A DNA stretch of 7,684 nt from JBBRSC01 sp038245795 (GTDB lineage: Bacteria > Actinomycetota > Acidimicrobiia > Acidimicrobiales > Microtrichaceae). Shown here piece by piece: positions 1 through 5,854 of this stretch. The first letter of the stretch is position 1. Each line of letters opens with the position of its first letter. The position numbers and the translations under genes are program-made. The notes under the pieces were generated by a model that saw only the letters and a list, made by a program, of their open reading frames with translations, searched no databases and had not been told where the DNA came from. The stretch is taken from assembly GCA_038245795.1 (NCBI GenBank), contig JBBRSC010000164.1:1-7684 (forward strand), read 5' to 3'.

Positions 1-968
1 GGACCACCCTCGCCATGCGCGCAGAAGCCCAGCGCCTCGAGCCAACACAGCGTGATGAAACTGAAGCCGTCGTACAGCTCCGCGATCTGCACATCAGCCG
101 GCGTGAGATCTGTCCGTTCCCACATCATCGCCGAGGCATCGCGGAGCGCCATGGTGGTGAGATCGTCGAACTGATCCCACGACGGCCGTCCGCGGAGCGC
201 AGTGCCGACTGCCTCGACGCGAACCGGCGCCTTGCGGAGGTCAGCCGAACGATCGGCACGACTCACAATGATGGCCGTGGAACCATCGGCGGGAACATCG
301 CAGTCATAGAGGCACAACGGCGTCGAGACCATCCGCACGCCGAGATAGTCCTCCATGGACATCGGGTCCCGATAGATGGCAAGGGGATTGAGCGCCGCGT
401 TGGCACGGGCCGTCAGCGGGATCTGGCCCAGCTGCTCACGTGTCGTTCCATATAACTCGAAGTGGCGATTGGCCATCATGCCGATCCAGATCGCCGCCGA
501 CGGCGCTCCGAACGGAAGGGTCCACTGCATGAAGCCGGTCGCACGGAAGCTGCCACCCCCGCCGCCAGTCGTCACCGAGGCGCGGTTCTGGTCGCCCTGC
601 GCCGACGCCTCCCACACCGTGCGAAAACACAGACAGTGGTTGCACAGACCCGTGGCCACTGCCGCAATGGCATTGGCGACCGAGCCCAGCTGGCCGGGGA
701 GTTCGAGACCCCCAGAGAACCAGTCGAGATTCAGCCGCAACGCGTCGTGGACCTCGGTGATTCCGCCGCCGCTGAAGCCGGGCGGCGTGCTCATGTTGCC
801 CGGGTAGGTTGCCAGGCCATCGATGTCGTCGCGGGTGAGACCGGCATCGTCGATGGCAGCCAAGCAGGCGTCGAGCGTGAGGCTCAACGGATCGCGGTAG
901 ATGCGTCGCCCGATCTGGGACTGGCCGACGCCCGAGATGACCGCGTTGCGTTCGCCGATCTCTGTCAT
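1..968 (-). CDS. Thiolase-superfamily lipid-transfer protein (Ltp2-like, probable retro-aldolase), C-terminus missing
   Basis: The 322 visible residues have the thiolase/SCP2-thiolase ('lipid-transfer protein') fold pattern; this family is usually about 380-400 residues, so roughly the last 60-80 lie beyond the left edge. The N-terminus (residues 9-17, AVISGVGQS) and the helix 'DACLAAIDDAGLTRDDIDGL' at 33-52 are typical of it. The position where thiolases carry the nucleophilic cysteine (CASG or CATG) reads ELPGQLGS (89-96), with Leu90 in place of Cys by hand alignment. The usual NEAF/HDCF motif is YDGF (299-302). Both features point to the Ltp2-type aldolases, which cleave beta-hydroxy acyl-CoAs by retro-aldol reaction and work with a DUF35 protein; such a gene lies directly upstream and overlaps by ATGA. 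GGGGAG (977-982, minus) lies 8 nt before the ATG. A biosynthetic or non-catalytic thiolase-like role remains possible. Family placement is firm; the reaction is inferred. Confidence 0.9.
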   Translation of the reverse strand, partial: MTEIGERNAVISGVGQSQIGRRIYRDPLSLTLDACLAAIDDAGLTRDDIDGLATYPGNMSTPPGFSGGGITEVHDALRLNLDWFSGGLELPGQLGSVANAIAAVATGLCNHCLCFRTVWEASAQGDQNRASVTTGGGGGSFRATGFMQWTLPFGAPSAAIWIGMMANRHFELYGTTREQLGQIPLTARANAALNPLAIYRDPMSMEDYLGVRMVSTPLCLYDCDVPADGSTAIIVSRADRSADLRKAPVRVEAVGTALRGRPSWDQFDDLTTMALRDASAMMWERTDLTPADVQIAELYDGFSFITLCWLEALGFCAHGEGG

Positions 969-1420
969 GTCGATGACTCCCCTGTCTGCTCGAGGGCTGT
1001 CTCGTCCATTGGCACGAAGAGCGGCAACCACACGCCGTCGTACTCCTCGAATGCCACCCGCACCCGCATGCCGATGCGAACGGACTCTGGATCACATCCG
1101 ACCACGTTGGTGGTGAGGCGCACGAGCGGATCATCGTCCATCTCGATGATTGCCACCGAGTAGGGCGGATCGAAGTTCGGGTACCACGGTTGGTAGTTCA
1201 CGGTGCATGCGTGCACCGTGCCCATGCCGGTCATCGCGTCGACGCCGATGTCGGCCGACAGACACGTCGGGCATCGCGGCGAGGGGGGATGAATCCACGT
1301 CGCGCACTCCGAGCAACGGTTGAACCGCAGCTCCCCCTCGGCGCCACCCAGCCAGAAATGCTCGTTGTCGGCGTTGACGGCTGGCAACACCAGAAACGGT
1401 CGAGGCGCAGCGTCGCTCAT
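965..1420 (-). CDS. DUF35 zinc-ribbon/OB-fold protein, partner of the thiolase-like protein
   Basis: A 151-residue protein of the DUF35 family (rubredoxin-like zinc ribbon followed by an OB-fold). The ribbon is clear: Cys36-x2-Cys39 and Cys50-x2-Cys53, within NRCSECATWIHPPSPRCPTC. The OB-fold follows (about 62-140), with strands GTVHACTVNYQP, PYSVAIIEMDD, LVRLTTNV and GMRVRVAFEEYDGVWLPLFVP. DUF35 proteins typically bind acyl-CoA thiolase-like enzymes and help form the substrate channel; in sterol catabolism the DUF35 domain of ChsH2 pairs with the aldolase Ltp2. Here it is a free-standing protein, not fused to a MaoC domain. The stop overlaps the start of the thiolase-like gene (ATGA, 965-968), and its own ATG overlaps the stop of the upstream gene in the same way (1417-1420). 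This predicts translational coupling and a fixed stoichiometry. A good ribosome site, GGGGAG (1426-1431, minus), lies 5 nt before the ATG. Confidence 0.93.
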   Translation of the reverse strand: MSDAAPRPFLVLPAVNADNEHFWLGGAEGELRFNRCSECATWIHPPSPRCPTCLSADIGVDAMTGMGTVHACTVNYQPWYPNFDPPYSVAIIEMDDDPLVRLTTNVVGCDPESVRIGMRVRVAFEEYDGVWLPLFVPMDETALEQTGESST

Positions 1421-1791
1421 GCCTGCTCCCCGTCGATCGTGTCCAGGTCAGCCAGTCCGCGCTCGAAGCCCGACCGAGCGTGGGGAAGGGCGTCGATGGC
1501 GGGCACGAGCCCGAACCCTGGTTGTGTCAGCACCAGTGTTCCCACGATGTCCTCCCATGTGGCGCCGAACTCCGCCGCGAGCATGGCGTGGCGTTCGATG
1601 CCGCGGGGATGACGGAGGATCACCGAACAGGCCAACCGAATCAGCTCATGGGTGAGACGATTCGGGGCCGGCAATGAATCCATGGCGCCGAGATAGGTCG
1701 CCTGGGCTTCACGAAGCTGCGGAAACGTGTCTTTGAGCGACGGGGTGTTCGGAGACGGGGTGAGCGGTGGGGTCAGCTCGTCGTTGGCCAT
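1417..1791 (-). CDS. Carboxymuconolactone decarboxylase/AhpD-fold family protein lacking the CxxC motif
   Basis: A 124-residue all-helical protein matching the carboxymuconolactone decarboxylase (CMD) family pattern: HELIRLACSVILRHPRGIER followed by HAMLAAEFGATWEDIVGTL (positions 48-86). In AhpD-type members the first part carries a redox CxxC just before the conserved His. Here the two cysteine positions are His61 and Gly64, while the later His (His69) and the GAT-[WD]-[ED]-[DE]-I stretch are kept. The protein therefore cannot run the usual disulfide cycle. A role as a small decarboxylase/isomerase-like or structural partner is conceivable, but no function can be assigned. It is translated between the MMPL gene (22 bp upstream) and the DUF35 gene (ATGA overlap). 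The proline-rich start (residues 8-17) looks disordered. No strong Shine-Dalgarno precedes the ATG, only a weak TAGGGT-like stretch, so coupling to the transporter gene is likely. Confidence 0.8.
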   Translation of the reverse strand: MANDELTPPLTPSPNTPSLKDTFPQLREAQATYLGAMDSLPAPNRLTHELIRLACSVILRHPRGIERHAMLAAEFGATWEDIVGTLVLTQPGFGLVPAIDALPHARSGFERGLADLDTIDGEQA

Positions 1792-1813
1792 CGGCTGACC
1801 CTATCCGTACCCG

Positions 1814-4174
1814 TCAGCCCGGGGCGCCTGCACCGACGAGCTCGCGCTCCTCGGGCTCGCTCGGCGGCGTCGGAACGAAGTCGTCCGGCTCGCCTTCGAT
1901 CGAGATTCTCGGGATGAGGCGATCGAGCCACTTCGGCAACCACCAGTTGGCGTCGCCCAGGAGCTCCATCGTGGCCGGCACGAGGATCATGCGCACGATC
2001 GTTGCATCGATCAACACGGCCACCGCCAAGCCGAGGCCGAACTCCTTGATGACCCGACCCTCTCCGAAGATGAACGACCCGAACACGCACACCATGATCG
2101 CCGCTGCGGCGGTGATGACCCGAGCTGTGTGACTGAGTCCGTCGGCAACGGCCGTTGCGTTGTCGCCCGTGCGGTCGTACTCCTCCTTCACCCGCGACAA
2201 CAGGAACACCTCGTAGTCCATGGACAACCCGAAGATGATGGCGAACATCATCAGCGGCACAAAGCTCTCGATGGGGCCTTCCCGACCGACGTCGAGGCCG
2301 AAGGTCACGCCCTTCTGGAAGACGAGAACGAGGATTCCGTAGGCCGCGCCGATCGACAACAAGTTCATGATGACGGCCTTGAGCGGCACCATCACCGACC
2401 GGAAGACGCACATCAACAACAGGAACGACAGCGCGAGCACCGCACCAATGAAGATCGGCAGCCGATCCTGGAGCACAGTCGACAACTCCTCGAAGGCGGA
2501 GGTCACGCCACCGACGTAGGCGCGAACCTCGGTGCCAGCGGTGGCGGACGGGATGATGTCGTCCTTCAGACGTGTGAAGAGCTCGACGGTCTTCTCGTCC
2601 TGCGGTGACGTCGTCGGGGTGACCACGATCTGGGCGATAGTCCGGTCGGGCAGCACGAGATTGGCAAACGCTGCCGGATCGGGCGTCTGGCCGTTGGTCG
2701 TTGCTGACCGTGCGAGGTCAGAGATTTTGCCCGAAATAGCGAAGGCTGGACTCGCTGAAGCGACCCCGGGATCAGCTGCGATGCTCGTCGAAATCTTCTG
2801 GAGTTGGCCGAACGTGGCGCCGGCCGGGGCCTCAATGGCGATGACGAACGGGCCGTTGGTGCCCGGGCCGAAGCCTTGAGAGATGAGGTCGTATGACCGA
2901 CGGGTCGTATCAGTGGTCGGTAGGTTGCCGGCGTCGGAACTCCCCAGCCGAATCGAGAACACGGGCAGGGCCAAACCAACCAAGATGATGAGGCCGATCG
3001 TCGCCATCGTCCACGGACGACGCTGGATCACGCGACTCCACCGGAACCAGATGTTGCGTTCGCTGGTCGTGGACTTCTTCGCCCAAGGCAGAGCGAGGCT
3101 GTCGATCTTGTGGCCGACAAAACCCAACACAGCGGGGAGCAACGTGACCGAGGCGAGCATGGTGATGAGTACCGCCAAGGATGCGCCGGTCGCCAGGCCG
3201 TTGAGGAAGTCGATCCCGATGAGGAACATCCCGAGCAGCGAGATCACCACGGTGCAACCGGCGAACAGCACTGCTTTGCCGGAGGTGCGGATGGCGAGCG
3301 CCACCGACTCCTCTGGGCTCCGACCCTCGTGCAGCGCGTTGCGGTAACGGGTGACGATGAAGAGCGCGTAGTCGATGCCGACGCCGATCCCGATCATTGC
3401 CGCGAGCTGACTCGCGAAGTCGGGCATCGACATGACGTTCGCCAGAAGGCCGACCCCGGCCAGGCCGATGCCGATGCCGAAGAGCGCCGTCATGATGGGC
3501 AGACCCATGGCCAGAACCGAGCCGAACGACAGCAACAGAATGATGATGGCAGCGAGAATGCCAATACCTTCGGTGGCGCCCGGCGGCTCGCGAACCTGGA
3601 ACATGAAGCCGCTCAGCTCGACTTCGAGGTTGTCGGAGCCGGCCGCCGCCACGAGGGTCTTGATCGACTCGGCTGGTGGCTTCAGCTGCTCCTGATCCGT
3701 GGAGGAGAAGTTGATGTCGGCGAACGCGATCTGGCCGTCCTTCGAAATTTGCGATGCCGCTCGGGGATTCGCGAGGTCGTACGGGCTGACCACTGTCGCC
3801 ACTCCCTCGACTGCGGCGATTTTGGTCAGGAGTTGCTCGACTTTCGCCTGGACCACAGGGTCCTTGATTCCGGAATCAGCAGCGATGACCACCTGTCCAC
3901 GCGAGCCGGCGAACCCCTTGCCAGCCTCGGTGAGGAGGTCCTGCGCGTTCTGGAAATTCGACCCCTGGATGTCGAAGCTCGACGACGACTGGCCGGCGAA
4001 GTTGTTGCTCAGAACCGTCGTTCCGACGAGGAGCACGACCCACGCGATGAGCACGGTCCAGCGGCGCTGGTAACACGCTCGGGCCAGGCGATCGAGCGCA
4101 CCGCGATCGCGAGCGCTGCCCTCGACGGGCGACTGATCGGCTGACGCGCGCTGGGTGGTGTCGCGTATCTGCAT
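1814..4174 (-). CDS. MMPL/RND superfamily transporter
   Basis: A 786-residue inner-membrane protein with the two-halved RND/MMPL architecture. TM1 (about 39-56) is followed by a roughly 145-residue extracytoplasmic domain, TM2-6 (about 203-354), TM7 (388-408), a second external domain of about 160 residues, TM8-12 (572-736) and a hydrophilic, acidic, proline-rich tail. The proton-relay Asp-Tyr pairs of MmpL proteins are present in both halves: IGVGIDYALF (Asp268-Tyr269) and GLSMDYEVF (Asp653-Tyr654). It should therefore be a proton-driven exporter or flippase of lipids or other hydrophobic compounds; the substrate is unknown. The ATG at 4174 is preferred because GGAGGT (4179-4184) lies 4 nt upstream; a GTG at 4222 would add 16 residues without a ribosome site. 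The CMD gene follows after 22 bp, and the DUF35 and thiolase-like genes continue in the same direction, so the transporter heads a lipid-catabolism operon. Length is within the usual MMPL range. Confidence 0.93.
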   Translation of the reverse strand: MQIRDTTQRASADQSPVEGSARDRGALDRLARACYQRRWTVLIAWVVLLVGTTVLSNNFAGQSSSSFDIQGSNFQNAQDLLTEAGKGFAGSRGQVVIAADSGIKDPVVQAKVEQLLTKIAAVEGVATVVSPYDLANPRAASQISKDGQIAFADINFSSTDQEQLKPPAESIKTLVAAAGSDNLEVELSGFMFQVREPPGATEGIGILAAIIILLLSFGSVLAMGLPIMTALFGIGIGLAGVGLLANVMSMPDFASQLAAMIGIGVGIDYALFIVTRYRNALHEGRSPEESVALAIRTSGKAVLFAGCTVVISLLGMFLIGIDFLNGLATGASLAVLITMLASVTLLPAVLGFVGHKIDSLALPWAKKSTTSERNIWFRWSRVIQRRPWTMATIGLIILVGLALPVFSIRLGSSDAGNLPTTDTTRRSYDLISQGFGPGTNGPFVIAIEAPAGATFGQLQKISTSIAADPGVASASPAFAISGKISDLARSATTNGQTPDPAAFANLVLPDRTIAQIVVTPTTSPQDEKTVELFTRLKDDIIPSATAGTEVRAYVGGVTSAFEELSTVLQDRLPIFIGAVLALSFLLLMCVFRSVMVPLKAVIMNLLSIGAAYGILVLVFQKGVTFGLDVGREGPIESFVPLMMFAIIFGLSMDYEVFLLSRVKEEYDRTGDNATAVADGLSHTARVITAAAAIMVCVFGSFIFGEGRVIKEFGLGLAVAVLIDATIVRMILVPATMELLGDANWWLPKWLDRLIPRISIEGEPDDFVPTPPSEPEERELVGAGAPG

Positions 4175-4328
4175 GAGGACCTCCGGGGGGCGAGGTGGTG
4201 CGCCGACGATCGACACGGTCACTGAGTGCGATCAACGAAATGCTCGCGCTCGTTCAATAGTTCGACGGATTCAAGGGACGACGCAAGGTCAACGACCGGA
4301 TTCCCCTGTGAACTGAGTCACCCCAACT
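4175..4328 (-). other. Leader and promoter region of the MMPL operon
   Basis: About 150 bp between the MMPL start and the hairpin repeat contain no credible gene. A promoter for the four-gene operon is expected here. On the minus strand there is a TTGACC hexamer (4288-4293) and an AT-rich patch around 4251-4263 (GAACTATTGAAC), but the two are about 27 bp apart, too far for a canonical sigma-70 pair. The promoter is therefore not resolved. The region also holds the octamer gaactgag at 4310-4317, repeated 21 bp away inside the hairpin arm (4331-4338). Confidence 0.4.
4179..4184 (-). promoter_or_regulatory. Ribosome binding site deciding the MMPL start
   Basis: GGAGGT on the minus strand is a near-perfect anti-Shine-Dalgarno match 4 nt before the ATG at 4174. 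It favours that ATG over the in-frame GTG at 4222, which has no purine-rich stretch ahead of it. Confidence 0.75.
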
Positions 4329-4381
4329 GCGAACTGAGAACGTTCAACCACCGGCACGGTGGTTGAACGTTCTCAGTTCGC
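4329..4381. repeat. 53-bp perfect inverted repeat (25-bp arms, 3-nt loop), possible terminator
   Basis: Left arm 4329-4353 and right arm 4357-4381 are exact reverse complements around the loop gca (4354-4356). Each arm itself contains the palindrome GAACGTTC (4338-4345 and 4365-4372). It starts 13 bp past the stop of the short-chain dehydrogenase gene and lies upstream of the MMPL operon, so the simplest role is a transcription terminator separating the two same-strand units. Leaving the hairpin on the minus strand the sequence is AGTTGGGGTGAC, with no T-tract, so it would be an actinobacterial-type terminator without a U-run. The perfect match over 25 bp is longer than most intrinsic terminators and may instead mark a dispersed palindromic repeat element. 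Confidence 0.85.
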
Positions 4382-4394
4382 GGGGGCCGGGGGG

Positions 4395-5294
4395 TCAGGT
4401 GCGGACTTCGGTCTGGCTGAGACCCTTGGGCATGACCATGCCGACCGGCTGAAGGTGCTGACCCAGCATCGTGTCGAACTGTTCGACCACCGCGTCCACA
4501 TCCCACCCGCCCTCGCGATGCATCCACGCGATCTGCTTCGGATGCTGGAACAGCGTGTACGAGAAATCGGTGCGGCCGAAAATCTGACCGTTGACGTGGG
4601 CCGCGTGCTCCGACGCCAGGAACGCCACGAGTGGCGCATTCAACGACGGGTCGAGGGTCGGCGGGATCTCGTCTCCTTCAGCCAACGCGCCGGTCATGCG
4701 GGTCACCCCAGCGGGTGCCAAGGCGTTGACCGTGATTCCGGCCCGTGCCAACTCGAGGGCCCACACGAACGTCATCCCCATGATCCCCGCCTTGGCGGCC
4801 CCGTAGTTGGTCTGGCCGAAGTTGCCGCGCAGTCCCGCCGACGACGTGATGTTGATGACCCGACCGTACCCCTGCTCCTTCATATGTGGCGCTGCGTGGC
4901 GCACCATGTTGAAGGTGCCCTTGAGATGGGTGTCGATGACGGCATCGAAGTCCGACTCCTCCATCTTGAGCAGCGTCCGATCACGGACGATGCCGGCGTT
5001 GTTGACCACGATGTCGACTCGACCGAACACATCAATGGCGGTCTGCACGATGGCTGCAGCCGTGTCGAACCCCGCTACTGACTGACGCGCCGGCACCGCA
5101 GCCGACCCGAGCGCTTCGATCTCCGCGCACACCTGCGCGGCGGGATCTTCGCCGGTGTCGGCACCCGACAGCGCCACGCCGATGTCGTTGACCACGATCG
5201 ATGCGCCCTCCCGTGCGAGACACAACGCAAACTCGCGACCGAGGCCGCGGCCCGACCCCGTCACGATGGCGACCTTTCCGTCCAAGATTCCCAC
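4395..5294 (-). CDS. Short-chain dehydrogenase, (3R)-hydroxyacyl-CoA dehydrogenase type (MFE-2/HSD17B4-like)
   Basis: A 299-residue Rossmann-fold oxidoreductase. It has the cofactor motif TGSGRGLG (12-19), a VVNDIG strand (35-40) whose Asp suggests NAD preference, NNAG (98-101), catalytic Ser in ITSSAG (about 151-152) and Tyr164-x3-Lys168 in NYGAAK. The stretch GNFGQTNYGAAKAG and the 'D-T-HLKGTF' segment, with His where classical family members have Asn, match the dehydrogenase domain of peroxisomal multifunctional enzyme type 2. The likely reaction is NAD-dependent oxidation of a 3-hydroxyacyl-CoA to the 3-ketoacyl-CoA. A C-terminal extension of about 60 residues (QIFGRTDFSYTLF to the end) lies after the core and is seen in steroid/bile-acid-type relatives. 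The GTG at 5294 is chosen because GGGAG lies 5 nt upstream and the protein then starts VGILDGKVAIVTG, typical for the family; an upstream ATG at 5411 would span the divergent promoter. The gene is transcribed away from the MaoC-like gene. Confidence 0.92.
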   Translation of the reverse strand: MGILDGKVAIVTGSGRGLGREFALCLAREGASIVVNDIGVALSGADTGEDPAAQVCAEIEALGSAAVPARQSVAGFDTAAAIVQTAIDVFGRVDIVVNNAGIVRDRTLLKMEESDFDAVIDTHLKGTFNMVRHAAPHMKEQGYGRVINITSSAGLRGNFGQTNYGAAKAGIMGMTFVWALELARAGITVNALAPAGVTRMTGALAEGDEIPPTLDPSLNAPLVAFLASEHAAHVNGQIFGRTDFSYTLFQHPKQIAWMHREGGWDVDAVVEQFDTMLGQHLQPVGMVMPKGLSQTEVRT

Positions 5295-5299
5295 GACAA

Positions 5300-5304
5300 C
5301 TCCC
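5300..5304 (-). promoter_or_regulatory. Ribosome binding site for the GTG start of the dehydrogenase
   Basis: GGGAG (within GAGGGAG, minus strand 5306-5300) sits 5 nt before the GTG at 5294. It supports a GTG start over the longer frame beginning at 5411. Confidence 0.65.
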
Positions 5305-5365
5305 TCGAGCCTGTTGAGCGCCGGCCCGGAGTCGAGCCGTGATCGTCGACGATGGTAGCGAGCTA

Positions 5366-5385
5366 ACCTGACGCTCACGTCAGGT
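5366..5385. promoter_or_regulatory. Operator-like palindrome, probable TetR-family site
   Basis: ACCTGACG and CGTCAGGT form perfect 8-bp arms around the 4-bp spacer CTCA. Size and symmetry suit a TetR-family dimer, the class that commonly represses actinobacterial fatty-acid and sterol catabolism genes by binding such palindromes in divergent promoters. No regulator gene is in the window, so the binding protein is unknown and this is inferred from shape and position. Confidence 0.6.
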
Positions 5386-5404
5386 ACGACCCCGGGGGAT
5401 CCAC

Positions 5405-5848
5405 ATGGCACTCGACGAACTCATAGGACATGAGCTCGGTACCGAGACCGTCACCATCGAAGCGGGCCCGGTACGGGTGTTCGCCACATCGATCAAGGAC
5501 GATCCCACGCTCTACACCGGCAACAATGCTGTGGCGCCGGTGACGTTCCCGTTTGTCATGGCCTTCTGGGGCTCCAGCGGCCGCGGCGGAGCCGGCAACC
5601 TCCCCATCGACAAACTCCGTGGCCCGGGACGGATGATCCTGCATGGTGAGCAGGAGTTCGAGTACCACCGGCCGGTGCGGATCGGTGAGACATTGACCGG
5701 CACAAGCCGAATCTCCGATGTCTATGAAAAGGACACGACATCAGCGGTCATGGAGTTCTACGTGAAGGAGACTGCCTGGGCCGACGAAGCCGGCGCCCCG
5801 GTGGTCGACGAGCGTTTCACTCTCATCATCCGAGCGAAGAAGGGCTGA
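5405..5848 (+). CDS. MaoC/FAS1-like dehydratase N-terminal-type hot-dog protein (hydratase subunit)
   Basis: A 147-residue single hot-dog domain of the MaoC N-terminal/FAS1-like dehydratase group (HadA/ChsH1-like). Characteristic parts are the N-terminal 'LIGHELGTETVTIEAGPVRVFA' region (6-27), TFPFVMAFWG (47-56), and the strand pair GEQEFEYHRPVRIGETLTG (81-99), followed by VMEFYVKETAWADEAG and DERFTLIIR. Members of this group usually provide the structural half of an (R)-specific enoyl-CoA hydratase/dehydratase; the catalytic Asp and His sit in a second hot-dog partner. I see no D-x4-H hydratase motif here, so a partner encoded outside the window is expected. The product would hydrate a 2-enoyl-CoA for the neighbouring dehydrogenase. 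GGGGGA lies 5 nt before the ATG. The acyl-CoA dehydrogenase gene follows after 6 bp, indicating an operon. Confidence 0.85.
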   Translation: MALDELIGHELGTETVTIEAGPVRVFATSIKDDPTLYTGNNAVAPVTFPFVMAFWGSSGRGGAGNLPIDKLRGPGRMILHGEQEFEYHRPVRIGETLTGTSRISDVYEKDTTSAVMEFYVKETAWADEAGAPVVDERFTLIIRAKKG

Positions 5849-5854
5849 CCACCG

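Larger units (their letters stand above)
5295..5404. promoter_or_regulatory. Divergent promoter region between the dehydrogenase and MaoC-like genes
   Basis: This 110-bp gap separates two oppositely transcribed lipid-metabolism genes and must hold promoters for both. The 20-bp palindrome at 5366-5385 is the main visible signal. A TACCAT hexamer on the minus strand (5352-5357) could be a -10 for the dehydrogenase; no convincing -35 partner was seen. The plus-strand ribosome site GGGGGA (5394-5399) lies 5 nt before the ATG at 5405, so a plus-strand start site should fall within or near the palindrome, where a bound repressor could block both directions. Confidence 0.55.

Noticed and set aside
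436..1134. A 232-codon minus-strand frame overlapping both the thiolase-like and DUF35 genes
   Set aside because: It is in another frame of the same strand, Arg/Ser/His-rich and without motifs. The overlapping genes have clear family patterns and ribosome sites.
3110..4144. A 344-codon plus-strand open frame opposite the MMPL gene
   Set aside because: Its translation is rich in Arg, Asp, Glu and His with no recognisable domain. It is antisense to a well-supported membrane protein, which is the usual artefact of GC-rich codon bias.
4175..4222. GTG at 4222 as the MMPL start
   Set aside because: It would add 16 residues and has no ribosome site, whereas the ATG at 4174 has GGAGGT 4 nt upstream.
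5342..5353. Perfect 12-bp palindrome ATCGTCGACGAT in the divergent promoter region
   Set aside because: Short and built of CG-rich words common in this genome; without a second copy or conservation it is not separable from chance.
5295..5411. ATG at 5411 as the dehydrogenase start
   Set aside because: It would add 39 arginine-rich residues before the Rossmann fold, cover the operator palindrome and overlap the MaoC-like start. The GTG at 5294 has a ribosome site and a family-typical N-terminus.
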